From Hysterangium stoloniferum (Eukaryota; Basidiomycota; Agaricomycetes; Hysterangiales; Hysterangiaceae): DNA of 64,000 bases. The notes under the pieces were generated by a model. The model did no database searches. It was not told the DNA's origin and was given only the letters and a program-made list of their open reading frames with translations. This document shows positions 33,401 through 45,059 of this stretch, in pieces. The stretch spans positions 1,922,001-1,986,000 of the forward strand of contig WHVD01000001.1 of the NCBI GenBank assembly GCA_015178975.1. The letters run 5' to 3'. A program made the position numbers and the translations under genes. Position 1 is the first letter of the stretch; the number at the start of each line of letters is the position of its first letter.

Positions 33401-34565
33401 GTGTGTGCATAGGGGACAGGATGGGTAAACCTGCGGTTGAGTATTCATGCCCGCGGTGCCAAGCAGGGGTTCCACCGCAGACGTGAGTCTTTCATAGTGT
33501 CGTCTCAGTACCATAGGCTAACACCAACCAGGTCGTGGATGTCTTTCCAGACCTGCACGTGTTGTGGCTTTCCTGACATCTTTGTTGTACATGCGACGAA
33601 TCTTTTGCACGTGAGGTGGGTGCCTAAAAAACGTGGTCAGCGGTGGTTATTCGCCCTTTAACGCATGTCATGGACAGGGAGGAAGGCCATTCCTTGAAGA
33701 GTCGAGTCATCCTAAGGTACGTCATACTCGCCCAATGTGTTCGAGCCTGTCTTCTCTCCAGGACTGACTGGACTCAGGAATCTGGGACAGTTGCGACATA
33801 GCATCCACTCTTTATTCAATTTTCACACTTCCGACCTTCCACATATACTATCCCCTATCCTTTCTCACCCAGCCCAGCTCCTGCACCCAACACCTCCTCG
33901 TGTCCTACATTGACTGTCAGATGCCAAAATGGTGGAGTCCTCTCAATTTCCCGCCTCCTGCTGCCCGTGTGCCCTCCCTTGCACCAGTGCCAATGGAGGT
34001 TGTGGACCCAATGACAATGGACACTGATGTAAGAATTGAGGGAGAGAAATGTCAGTACACGGTGGACGCGAACAAGACAACGATAGTATTACTAAGCAAC
34101 TGTACAGTAGATCAATAACTTGAAAGTGAAATAATAATTCTAAACTAAAATGTTTAACAGCTGATCCCCTCGTTCACCCCCCCTTGATGCCAACGTCCAT
34201 ATTCCAAGAAGGCAGTAGTAACCTGATGATGTTCAAGTCTCACATTGGAAAGGACACGAGGAATTCTCGATGATGAAAGAGCAAGACCTAGAAGAATTCT
34301 TTGTGTATCTTCTCAAATTCCTGTGTTAACAAGCTAAGAAATGTGCCGGTGCCGTTAGTGACGGAGGTGAGCCTGAGCTAGAAAGTACTGACATCTTCCG
34401 CCTGCCGCGGAGCCGGAGCTGCAGTCTATGTAGTGCAAGTTAGTGCGGTGCCATGTAAGCCAATGTGATGATTTGTGTGTGAGGCAGGGGGAAGGTGCAA
34501 GAGAAGGTGCTGTATCAGGGGTGAAGCTGCACGGGTGCAGTAGATGACGTGATGGGGGATATGCC
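33401..34565 (+). pseudogene. Module C4: second Ubp14-like unit (D type), split by the LINE
   Basis: Upstream exon around 33500-33710, Cys-box exon 33770-33840 with a 2 nt loss (LRNLG, then out of frame), DCQMPKW at 33915-33935, then NLMMFKSHIGK, HEEFSMMKEQDLEEFFVYLL (34215-34320) and STDIFRLP (34385). The most divergent deubiquitinase copy. Its downstream part continues at 40625-40790 after the LINE insertion. Confidence 0.55.
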
Positions 34566-34581
34566 GTTGAGTGCACGTGTC
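34566..34581. repeat. LINE target-site duplication, left copy
   Basis: GTTGAGTGCACGTGTC, identical to 40625-40640. The 16 bp length is typical of target-primed reverse transcription. Confidence 0.95.
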
Positions 34582-36338
34582 ATGGCTGGGTTATTCTCAC
34601 TCCCACCACCTGCTCTCGCGGCTGCCTCTCTCAACCCCGACTCTGGCTCCATCACCTCCCCAATGGATCCTTCTCTCGAAGACCCTGGACCTAAGGCCCC
34701 TCAGGGCCCCCTTGACCCCTCTAACAACAGAAAACGGGCCGCTACCACCCCAGCGACTGAAGGACGCTTCGAACCATGGCCCCGTACCTGCACGCCCCCC
34801 TCCCCGTCTCCCAATAGCTCGGACATTCTCCCCGAGCCCCTCTGCCCCCCGGTTGACCTTGTTCCTAGCCTCATTTCCAAGGTCCGGGCGCTGGCGTCCC
34901 ACTGGGATGATGAATCCCTCTACCAACCGCTATCCCTCGAGCAGATTGCCTCTGACCTCATCAAGGTGCTTGCGGAAACACTTAACAGCGCTCTCCACAG
35001 CTCCGACGAGATTACAAGTGATGCCCTCGCCTGCATCACCAAACTCCGTGACCTTCCCTCCCACATTCAAAGCCCCGATGATACACTGGGATCTCTGGGT
35101 GAGAGCTACCCCGTCGCCCGGACCCCACAGCCTACCCCATCCCAGCCATACAGCCCTGACCAAATCCCGCGCCCTATCATGGATTTTCTGTCTAAGTCCA
35201 TGGTGGACATCAGGAACTCCATCACATCGCAACTCACACGCTTTGAACAACGTTTCGATGCCCATCATGCCCAAAGTCCACGCGGGCTCAAGCACCAACC
35301 TCCTGCGAATCGGCTGGCACCTGAGGCAGCTGGGAACACTGCGACATCCTACGCTGCTGTTGCTGCTGCCACCCCACCCAGTCCTCAATCGCGGGCCCCT
35401 AGCCCACCTGGTCCCAGGGTGCAAGCCCGCCGAAGTCCCCCATCTAGCGAACCCTTGCACTACATTGTGCGATTCCGTGGTGAACCCCCCCCCGTTACCG
35501 AGCGGCAGGAAGCCCTAGCTATATCCCGGAATGTTAACAGGGCCCTTGCGCTGGTCCCCACTGCCAAAGGACTACATGTTTTGGGCTCCCATTGGAACAC
35601 CTCTCAAAATATTATACTCTCCTTCCCCCCCCACACATCTGCTGGCCTTGTTGAAGACCACTGCCAACGATCCGCCTTGCTCTGGGTCTCCCTCCTAATA
35701 CAATCATCTCCAAAGATACGCCGTGGTCAAAAATCACCCTGACTAATGTCCTCACACGTTCTTACCCCGGTGAAGAGGTCTTTTCAGAGGAAACCCTGCT
35801 GGAGGAGGTAATGGCCAACCCATCCCTACAGTCTTTAAAAATCACCCAGCCCCCAAGATTCATCCGACCTGCTGACCGCATTGACGGATACAAGTCTTCA
35901 GTTGTGCTTGCCTTTGAAGCTGCTGACGGATCGCTGCTCAAGACACTGCTTGGCACTCACACTAGGCTGTTCATGTTTGGAAGCCCAGTGAGGACACAGA
36001 AATGGGCCGAAAAACCCAAACTCCGACAGTGCTCCAAATGCTGGGCCCTTGGACACTCACTCATCACCTACAAATCCCCCTCTTCTCGGTGCAGAAAGTG
36101 TGGAGGGCCCCACTCAGAGGAATCACACCGTGTGCAATGCTCAGCGTGCCGGGCAGAGAACAGGCCAACCCCACAACCATGTGCCCACCCCCCAAAGTGC
36201 CGTAATTGCCAGGACGGACACTTTGCAGATGCGGCTGAATGTGTTAAATGTCAGCAGTTTGCCTGCCCCCCAATCCCTGCTAACCCCCCCCCCCTGCCGA
36301 AGACACCCACATGTCTCAATGAGTCTACGGCCCCTTAA
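34582..36338 (+). pseudogene. LINE ORF1 (Gag-like, CCHC zinc knuckles), one frameshift
   Basis: First part 34582-about 35700: Pro/Ser-rich, low-complexity N-terminus, then an RNA-binding-like region (LHYIVRFRG, SRNVNRALALVP, LGSHWNTSQNIILSF). A frameshift about 35690-35700 moves to the frame ending at 36338 (EETLLEEVMANPSLQSL, FIRPADRIDGYKSSVV). C-terminal zinc knuckles: CSKCWALGH with the last Cys replaced by Tyr, CRKCGGPHSEESH, and CRNCQDGHFADAAEC. Such proteins coat element RNA. The stop TAA at 36336-36338 overlaps the ORF2 start. Confidence 0.75.
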
Positions 36339-39300
36339 AGTAGTTCAGCTCAACGTTGCCAGAGCCAACTGGCGCCTGCATGGCCTCCTAAATACGCTCA
36401 AAAATGTAGATATCATCATGGTACAGGAACCTTGGTTCGGTAAGATAGGAACTGCCCGCTCATCCTCCTCCCCAGAGGGCACACCAGTCCGTGGGACAGT
36501 CTCGAACGTTGCGTGGGAGTGCCTCACCCCTCAAGTTAACCTTTCCACACACACCCCACGGTTGCCTCGTATATACGCAGGGGTACCCCCCACCTGTCTT
36601 TTCACTTTCTCGCTCACTCTCCTGCCTCACCAGATATGTTCCCGCTACATGTACAGTATGGGTCTCAACCCTTTATACTAATCAATATCTATAACTCCGG
36701 GTCCCGGGGCAGTGACCTGACAATTCATCCCTTATTCGACACTAGTCTGGACCCATCCATCCCCACAGTCGTTGCTGGGGATTTTAATCTCCACCACCCT
36801 GCATGGTCTCCCAACCTCACTCGCGAGTCATCCAGAGCTGTGGTGGATTTCTTCGAGTGGACGGTCACCCAGGGATTCTCCATACTGAACGACCCAGAGT
36901 GCCCTACCCGTAGAGGCCACGCAAACCAATCCGACTCTGTACTCGACCTCACACTAACAAACTTTGCCGCCTCTGAAACAGACCTGGTCTCCTCCTGGAA
37001 ATGCCAGGACGCCTTTGCTCTAAACTCTGACCATAACGCCATCTCGTGGTCCATCACGGTGGATCAGACTCCTCCCCCCCTCCCGACCCTGGACAAGCCT
37101 CATCTCCACATTGACCCTTCGAAGATGGGGCCTTGGAAAGAACGGGTCTTCCCCCTTTTTGACAGGGTCAACTCTCTCCCCCTGCTTTCTACCCAGGACC
37201 TCGACCATGCCTTCGACACATTGTTCGAAGCCCTACTCAATGCCACAGAGGGTGTCATGCCCAAAAGTAAGACGAAACTCAAGCACTGTGCTCCTTGGTG
37301 GAACGACGCATGCGACTCAGCACTCCTGGACATCCAGACGGCTGCTCGAGTAAACAAAAGCATTGCCAGGAGTAGGTTCTGAGGCGTAGTCGGCACTGCC
37401 AAACGGGAGTGGGCCACAGATATCATCTGTGACACGGCCCCCACAGAAATATGGAGCCTCACCAAGTGGGCCACGGGGAGCCGCCGCTCTCGGACTCCCC
37501 CTATCCGCTCCGCCACAGGTGTCTCCACCCACCCCGAGGAGCAGGGCCGTGCATTTACCCAAGCCTTCTTTCCCGCCGCAGCCCCACCAGCTCTGATCGA
37601 CTTACCTGATGACCCACCGCCCCTTCCGATCCGGGACTTCCCTGCCTTTACTCAGAGTGAGATCCGGAACTCTTTATCCTCCACATCCAATAGATCTGCA
37701 CCCGGTGAGTCAGGCATCAACTGGAGACTCATCAAGTGGGCCTTTGAGGTCAACCCAGATGTGATAACAAAACTCCTAAATGGATGTGTCACCCACCAAC
37801 ACCACCCAACATGCCTTAAGACTGCCATTGTCACTGTTGTCCCTAAGCCCAGGAAGGCAGACATGTCTAACCCCCGCTCTTATCGTCCTATCTCCCTCCT
37901 TGAATGCCTCAGCAAACTTCTCGAAAAGCTTGTTGCCCAACGTGTCACCTTTGAGGTTGGGAAACTTAACCTGGTTCCATCCAACCAGTTTGGTGGCCAA
38001 GATAAATCCTCGGTTATTGATGCGTGTCTCACACTAACACATGACATTCAAGCCACCTGGAGTACCAGACGGGTGGCCACAGCGGTTACACTCGACATTA
38101 AAGGATTCTTTGATTTTGTCAATCATCCCCATCTCATTCGCACCATGGAATTACTAGGCTTCGCCCCCCACCTCATTGGGTGGGTCAAGTCTTTCCTCTC
38201 GCATCGGAGCGTCAAAGTCCGGGTGGATGGATCCACTGGTCCCATCGTCCCCCTCGCTGAGGTTGGCATACCCCAGGGGTCCCCCCTCTCTCCCATTCTT
38301 TCCACGATCTACGCGTCACCCATCCCCCGTCTCTCTACAGCAGTCCCTGGGACAAATGTGAAGTCTTATGTCGATGATGTGCTCATCCTGGCCTATTCAC
38401 ACTCTCTGGAATCCAATGTCCACCTGCTAGGTGAGGCTCTCAAACCCGTGCTCTCCAGAATCAGTGCACTTGGGCTCTCCACAGATGTTGACAAGACAGA
38501 GCTTATTCATTTCTTTCGTCCCAAAACAATGCCCTCATCAGACATGCCACTCACCATCCACCCACCCCATTATCAACCCTTCAACGTCAACCCCCAGCCC
38601 ATTATCAGGTGGTTAGGGGTGTGGTTCGATAGCCATCTCACATTTAGGCGACACATCTCTAAGGTCTCAAACAAGGCCCTCTCTGCCGTAGCTGGCCTTC
38701 GAATCCTTGCCAATTGTGTGCGAGGCCTCTCTGTTACTAATGCCCGCCTTCTCTACATCACTGTAATCCTCCCAATCCTCACCTTTGGTTCCGCTGTGTG
38801 GTACACAGGAGTCCGTCAAAAAGGGCTCATTAAGCCCCTGGAGCGTGCCCAAGCCGTTGGACTTCGCTGGCTCCTTGGGGCCTTTCGCACTACCCCAATC
38901 GCAGAAATGCACCATCTGGCCTCCATTATCCCCATCCCATTTCTCCTAAAGTGCCTGTCCTCGAATACTGCAACGTGGTTCCTGGCTTTCCCGGTCACAT
39001 CCCAGGTTCTAGCCCATCTCCCTCCTCACTGGGATGAGCACGATCCCACCTTTCCTCTACACCCCCGGGCCGTGCGCCGATCAAATAAGAGGGGGGGAAA
39101 GACTCCACCTCCTACCATCATACACCGTTTGGCTGCCCTCATGAGTGCCAAGTCGGAGAGAATCTCCCCATACACCCCACCACCCTGGGAGAGAGAGAAC
39201 CCCTGGGGTGACCGCCTCCAACCCATCCTCCCAGCTGCACGCTCTTCTGACGAAGAACGCCAAAGGTTCATCAACCAGCTCAAGAGCCGCATCAAAGTAA

Positions 39301-40280
39301 TATCTACTGACCCGTCTCACCTGGCCGTATTCACTGATGGATCAAGACGACGATCCAATGGCTATAAACGGACAGGATGCGGCTTCTCGGCAGTACATCT
39401 TGGTACAGAGGTAGCCTCCGGCCAATGGGGCCTGGGACGCAGGGCAAGCGTCTTCGATGCTGAGATGCTTGCTCTCGCTGGTGTTGCCGCCCGCCTGCCA
39501 GGAATCATTGACCAGTTCCCCTCCATAACGTGTGCAACATTCTTTGCTGACAACCAGGCAGCAATATTGTCTATTCTCGATCCATCACCACACCCCGCAC
39601 AACTGTGCTCAGCCTTATTCCACAAACATGTTGATTCCCTGCTTACCTCCTCCTGATGCACCTCCTTGGAAATATCGTGGGTCCCAGGCCACTCAGGCTT
39701 TCAAGGCAATGAACGCGCTGACACACTGGCAAAGCAGGCCACCTCTGCCAGGCCAGTACTGCACTCGACTATTACTTGGGCCCGGGAAAGGGCCAAAGTC
39801 CGCTCAGTTAGAGAATGGGGCAGGGATTGGGCCGCCAAACCGCACTCGAATGCCTCAGCTCTGGTCCTCACTAGCCCGCCATCGCTCAAACTCTCTCCCA
39901 TCCACAAGGACTTCCCCGGCTCCCGAGCGCAACACACCCGCCTCATCCAAGCAATCACCGGGCATGGCTTCCTTGGGGAGTACTACTCTCGCTTTCTTCC
40001 CAACCTCTCCACTGCCTGCCCATGTGGCTCCGCACCTCTCCAGACGCGCGAACACATCCTCACCAGCTGCTCCCTCTTTGAAGGACACCGCTCCCTCCTG
40101 CGCAAGGTCTCGCGTGGACTCGACCTAGCCTTCCTCTTGGGCACGAAGTCGGGGCTCAGGGCAGTTTCTAAGTTCATTTGCCAAACTGCTGCCTTTGCGA
40201 AACAGCCTAACAGACCTCAGAACCCCATTTCGACCCAACCTGGCACGCCTGATACCACACAGACTCACGACCCACCATAG
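36319..40280 (+). pseudogene. LINE ORF2: endonuclease, reverse transcriptase, RNase H
   Basis: ATG at 36319 overlaps ORF1 by 20 bp. AP-endonuclease: VVQLNVARAN, MVQEPWF, then a frameshift between about 36550 and 36640, AGDFNLHHPAW and SDHNAISW. Reverse transcriptase: SYRPISLLECLSKLLEK, FDFVNH, GIPQGSPLSP, active-site YVDDVLIL (about 38370). RNase H: FTDGSRRRSNG, DAEMLALAG, FADNQAAIL, VPGHSGFQGNERADTLA. A terminal CPCG...TREHILTSC zinc motif typical of Tad-clade LINEs. The RT frame has only two stops, TGA at 37380-37382 and 39654-39656, both readable as former CGA. All catalytic residues remain. Confidence 0.85.
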
Positions 40281-40624
40281 AGGCCCTACCCTGCCACGGA
40301 CCTCCCGCTTGACCTACGCCTCCTATCTCCTGGACACAGAAAAGTCTCCTTCTAGCTATTTGTATTTCCTTCGTGTACTTATATCCCCTTCGCGTGCCTG
40401 TATTATCCTCTTGTGTCTCTTTCTTTTTGTGCCTACAACCCCCACTTACCACCTCACCGAAAACCCAGACTGCTTCCCTCCCACCAAAATCCCTCATACC
40501 CATGTAGCTCACTCGGCACTTCGTAATTCCGTAGCATAGTTTAGTGGGGACACCATGCCCCTGGCCGCAGTTAGTCCTTGTTCCTTGAAGCGGGATACAA
40601 ATATATCAAAAAAAGAAAAAAAAG

Positions 40625-40790
40625 GTTGAGTGCACGTGTCCGTGGGAGCGGGTGGGAAGCTGAGGACGGAGGATGTGGTGTAATGCGTGAGTTGCCGCAG
40701 ACACGTGAGTTTTTCCTCCTCCTTGTCCGTATCACCGAACATGGATATATGTCTAGACTTGCACATTTTGTGACTTTCCCTGATCTTCCT
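40625..40790 (+). pseudogene. Continuation of module C4 after the LINE
   Basis: Starts with the right copy of the target duplication (40625-40640) and continues with CCGCAGACACGTGAG and a region matching 33470-33560 (VVDVFPDLHV-type). It confirms that the LINE landed in a C module. Confidence 0.5.
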
Positions 40791-41869
40791 CCTTTTTTCT
40801 TGAAGACTTTTCCGTTATACTACCCAATGATGACGTACTTATTTTGGCCTAGCAGGAATAGTGATAATATGAGAGGGATGGGTAGCGATAATATGTATGG
40901 GTTGTCAGAATATAGAAAATATAGATAGGGATAAATATGGAAGAAAAGGGGTATAAGGATTGTCCTGAAAACATGACGTAATTGAAATCATTCAGATCAT
41001 AATGTCCGTGTAAATGAAATCGGTGTTCTAACTAGGTCCGATTTAATAAACAACAAAGGGTGGGCTTCCAGGCAAATGAACATTGTCAGGAAAGAGACCT
41101 GGTGTAATGAATTTTTTCATGTGGCTTCATCATAAGCGTTCAGATAGACAGAAAAGGTTCTCTCACTGATGTTTGCATGAACACGATATACAAAGTCCCT
41201 TGTCGATATGCACGGAAATCTTCAGATAAAACGAGCAAACCAGTTTTGTACATACTCGTCAGTTTTTTTCTTTTTCAGTTAGTGAATATAATTAATGTAT
41301 TATTTTCTGTATTTACAGTTGTCGTAACGGTATGGTATAACTCTCGGCGTTGAAATCTCATCTCGGTAACAGGACTTGTGGATGCGGGGCAGTGACTTAG
41401 TAGACCAGTGTTATTTTAAAGCGGTATTCCACAAACATAGAAAAAGCCTGATGAACCTTGTCAACGGTCCTCTTTCAATTATTGGGACACGCCTCGTGTC
41501 TATATCTCACGTTCCCCATGTCTGATTATGAGGTAGTACCCATCCACCTTGACCATGTCGAAGAGCCACTCCCATTGATCTCGCCTGCTGCCCTGGAATG
41601 TCAACGGATCGCAGTTCTCGAAAGTCATTTTCAGGATATACTCTAGAGACAATGGGCATGTAATAGAGAGGATCACGGGCTCTGTTATCACAGACCAGGT
41701 CGTGACGAGCATGTATCGATAACCAAGGACGCATTTGATTCATGCGTTCAGAAACTGGTATGTTAAGCTTTTGTTTCAAGGATCGACTCCAATGTGTCGG
41801 GCTTTTTTTTCGTTTAGTGCCGTGGTTTTGCAACCTGCCTAGAGCCGCCGCAATGCTTGCAGCTCGGGG
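40791..41869. other. No confident gene
   Basis: AT-rich with GATAATATGAGAGG-like short repeats near 40860. Opposed open frames at 41458-41646 (plus, 62 aa) and 41884-41507 (minus, 125 aa) overlap each other; neither has a motif or second copy, so neither is called. Confidence 0.3.
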
Positions 41870-41949
41870 GAGAGGGCTTCTCATAAATACGCACGTCGCC
41901 TTTATATGGCACTAGCAAAGAAGCGAAGATCGGCAGAGTCATATTAAAG

Positions 41950-42650
41950 ATGGCGGAGGTAATCGAATTCATGGCGTTTATTGAGGATGGGCCAGCTAAA
42001 ATGGTTCCTATGCTCTACACTGCCCTGGTCGGGTCGCAACTCCCTGGAGACTGCTATGCTGTCGCCTCGATATTCATATCAAACCTTGGCAAATACCTCT
42101 GTAGCCCGTCAGCTTCCACCCTCACGACTTTACGATGTTCTGTTATTACTGGCTGTTTCTCCTTCATTATTAGGGAGGTGCATGATGGACGGGGCCTGTC
42201 ACATGAGGACCTCAATGTGATTAAAAACTATTTCAAACTCTGGATGAGGTCGTAAGTTTTACCGTTCCTGGTTTTAGAGAAGGCCGAAATGAGAAATATG
42301 CAGATACGATCGAAACCAACCTGGACACATGCAAATAGCGATACTAATAAGGGGCTCATTGTCGGTAATTTCACAATCTCCAGAACATGAAATTATGTGC
42401 ACGGCAGTGCGAGAGAATGGCTCAATCCCTGTTCTCCACGATTTCCTGGACGTTTCTCAGAGGATTGTCTATATGCCTGGGGAGGAGAGTTCGCCGGGGT
42501 TTTTGATGGACGACGTACATTCGCTCCTCTGTCTGCTTGCGACTCCATTTGTCGGGTGCTCACCAAGTTCTAACACGAACTACTTATCCCTCTTGGCAGA
42601 AACACGGACGGACGGGCGACTAGACTGTTCCATACAACCAACATAATTAC
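41950..42650 (+). CDS. Family E gene, unknown function (first exon intact)
   Basis: ATG at 41950 is supported by the paralogue at 25.2 kb (both ATGGCGxAxGTAATCGA) and by a conserved upstream region with a TTTATATGG box at about 41911. Exon 1 (to about 42252) encodes about 100 residues: MAEVIEFMAFIEDGPAKMV, SQLPGDCYAVASIFISNLGK, EDLNVIKNYFKLWM. A GTAAGT donor follows. A later exon (42355-42600) carries HEIMCTAVREN, LHDFLDV, DDVHSLLCLLATPFVG. The splice between them is not resolved. All-helical, soluble, no recognised domain. Unclear whether still functional. Confidence 0.4.
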
Positions 42651-42664
42651 TCATTGCCTGAATG

Positions 42665-43115
42665 TCTGTTGCGCGCCGCTGCTACTCAAAGAAACCTTCG
42701 TACCCCCATATCATTCTAGACATTTATTACCAATCTTGACAGTTAGTTGCAGGTTAGAAAATAATATCCCTTCGATCCTTCTCTGATCCGAATCCTCCAT
42801 GTTGCAGTGGTGCTTTATCTTGAGACGTTCATTATTATGTTCACAACAAGCATATATGTATTGCATGTATGCGTGTATGCGTGCAGTTACTCATTATATA
42901 ACGTACATCCCACAACCTCCATCATAGCTATCTACTCCACAGACGGTTCAGGCCCACTATCACTTGCCGGGGTAACCTTCGACTGCACCGAAAGATTATT
43001 GCTGTCTGTGAGACAAAAGCAAGACGGGCGAACGACGGTGTCTAATATCATCAATGACACACCCGGAACTTCCACATGTCCAATCAACCACAACAACCGC
43101 CTTCCCGGTAGCAAA
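42665..43115 (+). pseudogene. Family G copy (STDGSGPLSLAG exon)
   Basis: 42665-42840 matches 18665-18850 (CATTCTAGACATTTATTACC). Then YNVHPTTSIIAIYSTDGSG, PLSLAGVTFDCTERLLLSV and TTVSNIINDTPGTSTCPI run open to about 43115. Better preserved than the 18.9 kb copy. No domain recognised. Placed at the tail of the C6 pseudogene on the opposite strand, as at 19 kb. Confidence 0.4.
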
Positions 43116-44900
43116 TAGTACCTTCTGACAGTGACCGGTAGGGAATGGCTGCGAACGGGGTGGTATTGAAGATTGGGAGGGAGGGGGATTTTGTACGGGA
43201 GAGGGCTTTTGTACGGGAGAGGGCTTTTGTACGGGAGAGGGCTTTTGTACGGGAGAGGGCTTTTGTACGGGAGAGGGCTTTTGTACGGGAGAGGGCGGAG
43301 TTAAGCCAGGCAATGCAAGGCGCAGGTACAGGCCTGGGTGAGAAAGGATAGGGGATAGTATATGCGGAAGGCTGGAAGTGTGCATATTGACTGGAGGGTG
43401 GATGCCATGTCGCCACTGCTTCCCAGATTCCTGAGTCCTGTCACTCCTTGAGAGAAGACAGGCTCGAACCCATTGGGCGAGTATCACGTACCTTAGGGTG
43501 ACTCGACTCTTCGAGGAATGGCTTCCCTCTTTGTCCATGACACACGTTGAAGGGAGAATAACCACCGCTGACCACGTTTTGTAGGCACCCACCTCACGTG
43601 CAGAAAATTCGTCGCATGTACAACAAATATGTCAGGGAAAGCCGCAATACGTGCACGTCTGGAAACACATCCACGACCTGGTCGGTATCAGCCTATAGTA
43701 CTGAGACGACACTATGAAAGACTCACGTCTGCCGCGGAACCCCTGCCTCGTACCACGGGCACGAATACTCAACCGCAGCTTTACCCATCCTGTCCCCTAC
43801 GCACACATGCAGCTTCTCCTGCGCATACGACACCTCTCTAAAGCCGGGATCGGATACCCACGCTCAAATCATCATGGTTGTGCACAAGTTAGCGCGCACA
43901 CCCTTGCACTACATACGCAGTGACTCTTGTTCCATCGCAAAGCAGAGGATGACAGTAGGCCCCGGCTCCGGGACGTGTTTTTAACTTGCTGACGTAGGAC
44001 TTAGAATATATATGCGAAGAACCCTTGCACGTCTTGCTGTTTCGTTCTTGAGAATTCCTCGTGGACTCTTCCGATGAGGGGTTTGAACATCGTGGGTTTG
44101 ATGGGTTCCTGGAATACGGGCAATGGTGTCCAGGACGGACGAGGGGATCACCGTCAATGGCATTGGTTCCACAACCTCACCGGTATTTCGGGGGAGAGGT
44201 AGGGACATCGGCGGTGTGGGACGGGAAATGGCTGCGAGGGTGCGAGGACCAGCCTGAACGGATTCAGTCCGCTATTTTGCGCAGCTGAAAGTCAAAACAG
44301 GATATGGGGAGCTCTTCGGTGCAGGAACAGGCATGGGTGCGAAAGGATCAGGGATGGCTGGAAGTGTGAATATCGATGTTGATGCCATGTAGGAGCTGTT
44401 TCCGAGATTGCGGAGTCCTGTCAGTCCTGCAGGGAAGACGGGCTCGAAAGATTACACGAGATGACGTACCTCAGGATGACTCGACTCTGACTCTTCAAGA
44501 AATGACCTCCGTCCTTGTCCAGGACAACTGCAATATTTTGCTGTCGGCATAAACTCATAATTGTCCTTCTCATTCTCCTAGACAGTAACAAGGTCCTTGA
44601 GCGGCGGTCAGTTACTGTTCTATCAGAAACGCCACCAACTCAATCATCAAAGCTTCCTAGCTCATACTCACATGGTCAAAGAACACACAAAAACACCCTG
44701 CTCACACGTTTGGGGTTCGGTTCCAGTATGCTCTTCACATACACGGATACCCAAGCATCCCTTATTGCAGCCGCACATACATCAACGTCACATCGTCCCC
44801 CCACACACTCTATCAAATCAAGGGACACGTCGTTGCCTTCAGGTAGATTTTATTAGATCGCGTGGTTCGCATGTAATAAGCAAGACGTAGAACTCCAGCA
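43116..44900 (-). pseudogene. Module C6: tandem Ubp14/USP5-like deubiquitinase pseudogenes
   Basis: Read downward: the spacer at 44900-44840, Cys-box exon at about 44440-44380 with NSSYM (catalytic Cys to Ser), QMRK-like region at 44280, KQQDVQGFFAYI at about 44060-44010, then the second unit with GLRNLGSSGDMAS near 43440-43400 (Cys to Gly), STLQSICTLPAFRIYY. The second unit contains an expanded 18 bp minisatellite (43190-43297). No unit keeps an intact catalytic exon, so none could be an active deubiquitinase. Confidence 0.65.
43190..43297. repeat. Minisatellite, 6 x 18 bp
   Basis: Unit TTTTGTACGGGAGAGGGC, six near-identical copies. On the minus strand it reads as a SPVQKP hexapeptide repeat. 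The paralogue at 45125-45160 has one copy only, so expansion is recent and local. Confidence 0.9.
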
Positions 44901-45059
44901 TATGTCACGCGATGTCACAGTTACGCTGAAGAATTACTTTTGTTTATATATTTTTGAAAATTAATATACACGTATTCTTACATCTTCTGGTCAATTGAAT
45001 TGTGGGAAGAATCTACAGAGATCTAGTATATAAAGAGTAATATCTCACAATGATATTGT

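Larger units (their letters stand above)
34582..40624 (+). mobile_element. Tad-like LINE (non-LTR retrotransposon), 6043 bp
   Basis: Flanked by a perfect 16 bp target duplication (34566-34581, 40625-40640). Two overlapping ORFs (nucleocapsid-like with zinc knuckles; endonuclease-RT-RNase H) and an A-rich tail (40608-40624). GC-rich codon usage unlike its AT-richer surroundings. The element begins with the ATG of ORF1 directly after the duplication, so it is either complete without a 5' UTR or truncated exactly there. ORFs carry few frameshifts and two TGA stops: relatively recent but inactive. The host site is module C4. Confidence 0.9.

Noticed and set aside
34571-35518. Second 315 aa plus-strand frame and 176 aa minus frame over LINE ORF1
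   Set aside because: Shadows of the GC-rich ORF1; they carry no motifs, while the first frame leads to the zinc knuckles.
41507-41884. 125 aa minus-strand protein
   Set aside because: No motif, overlaps an equally open plus frame, no second copy to support coding.
43190-43297. CRISPR-like regular repeat
   Set aside because: 18 bp units are contiguous without spacers, and the context is fungal.
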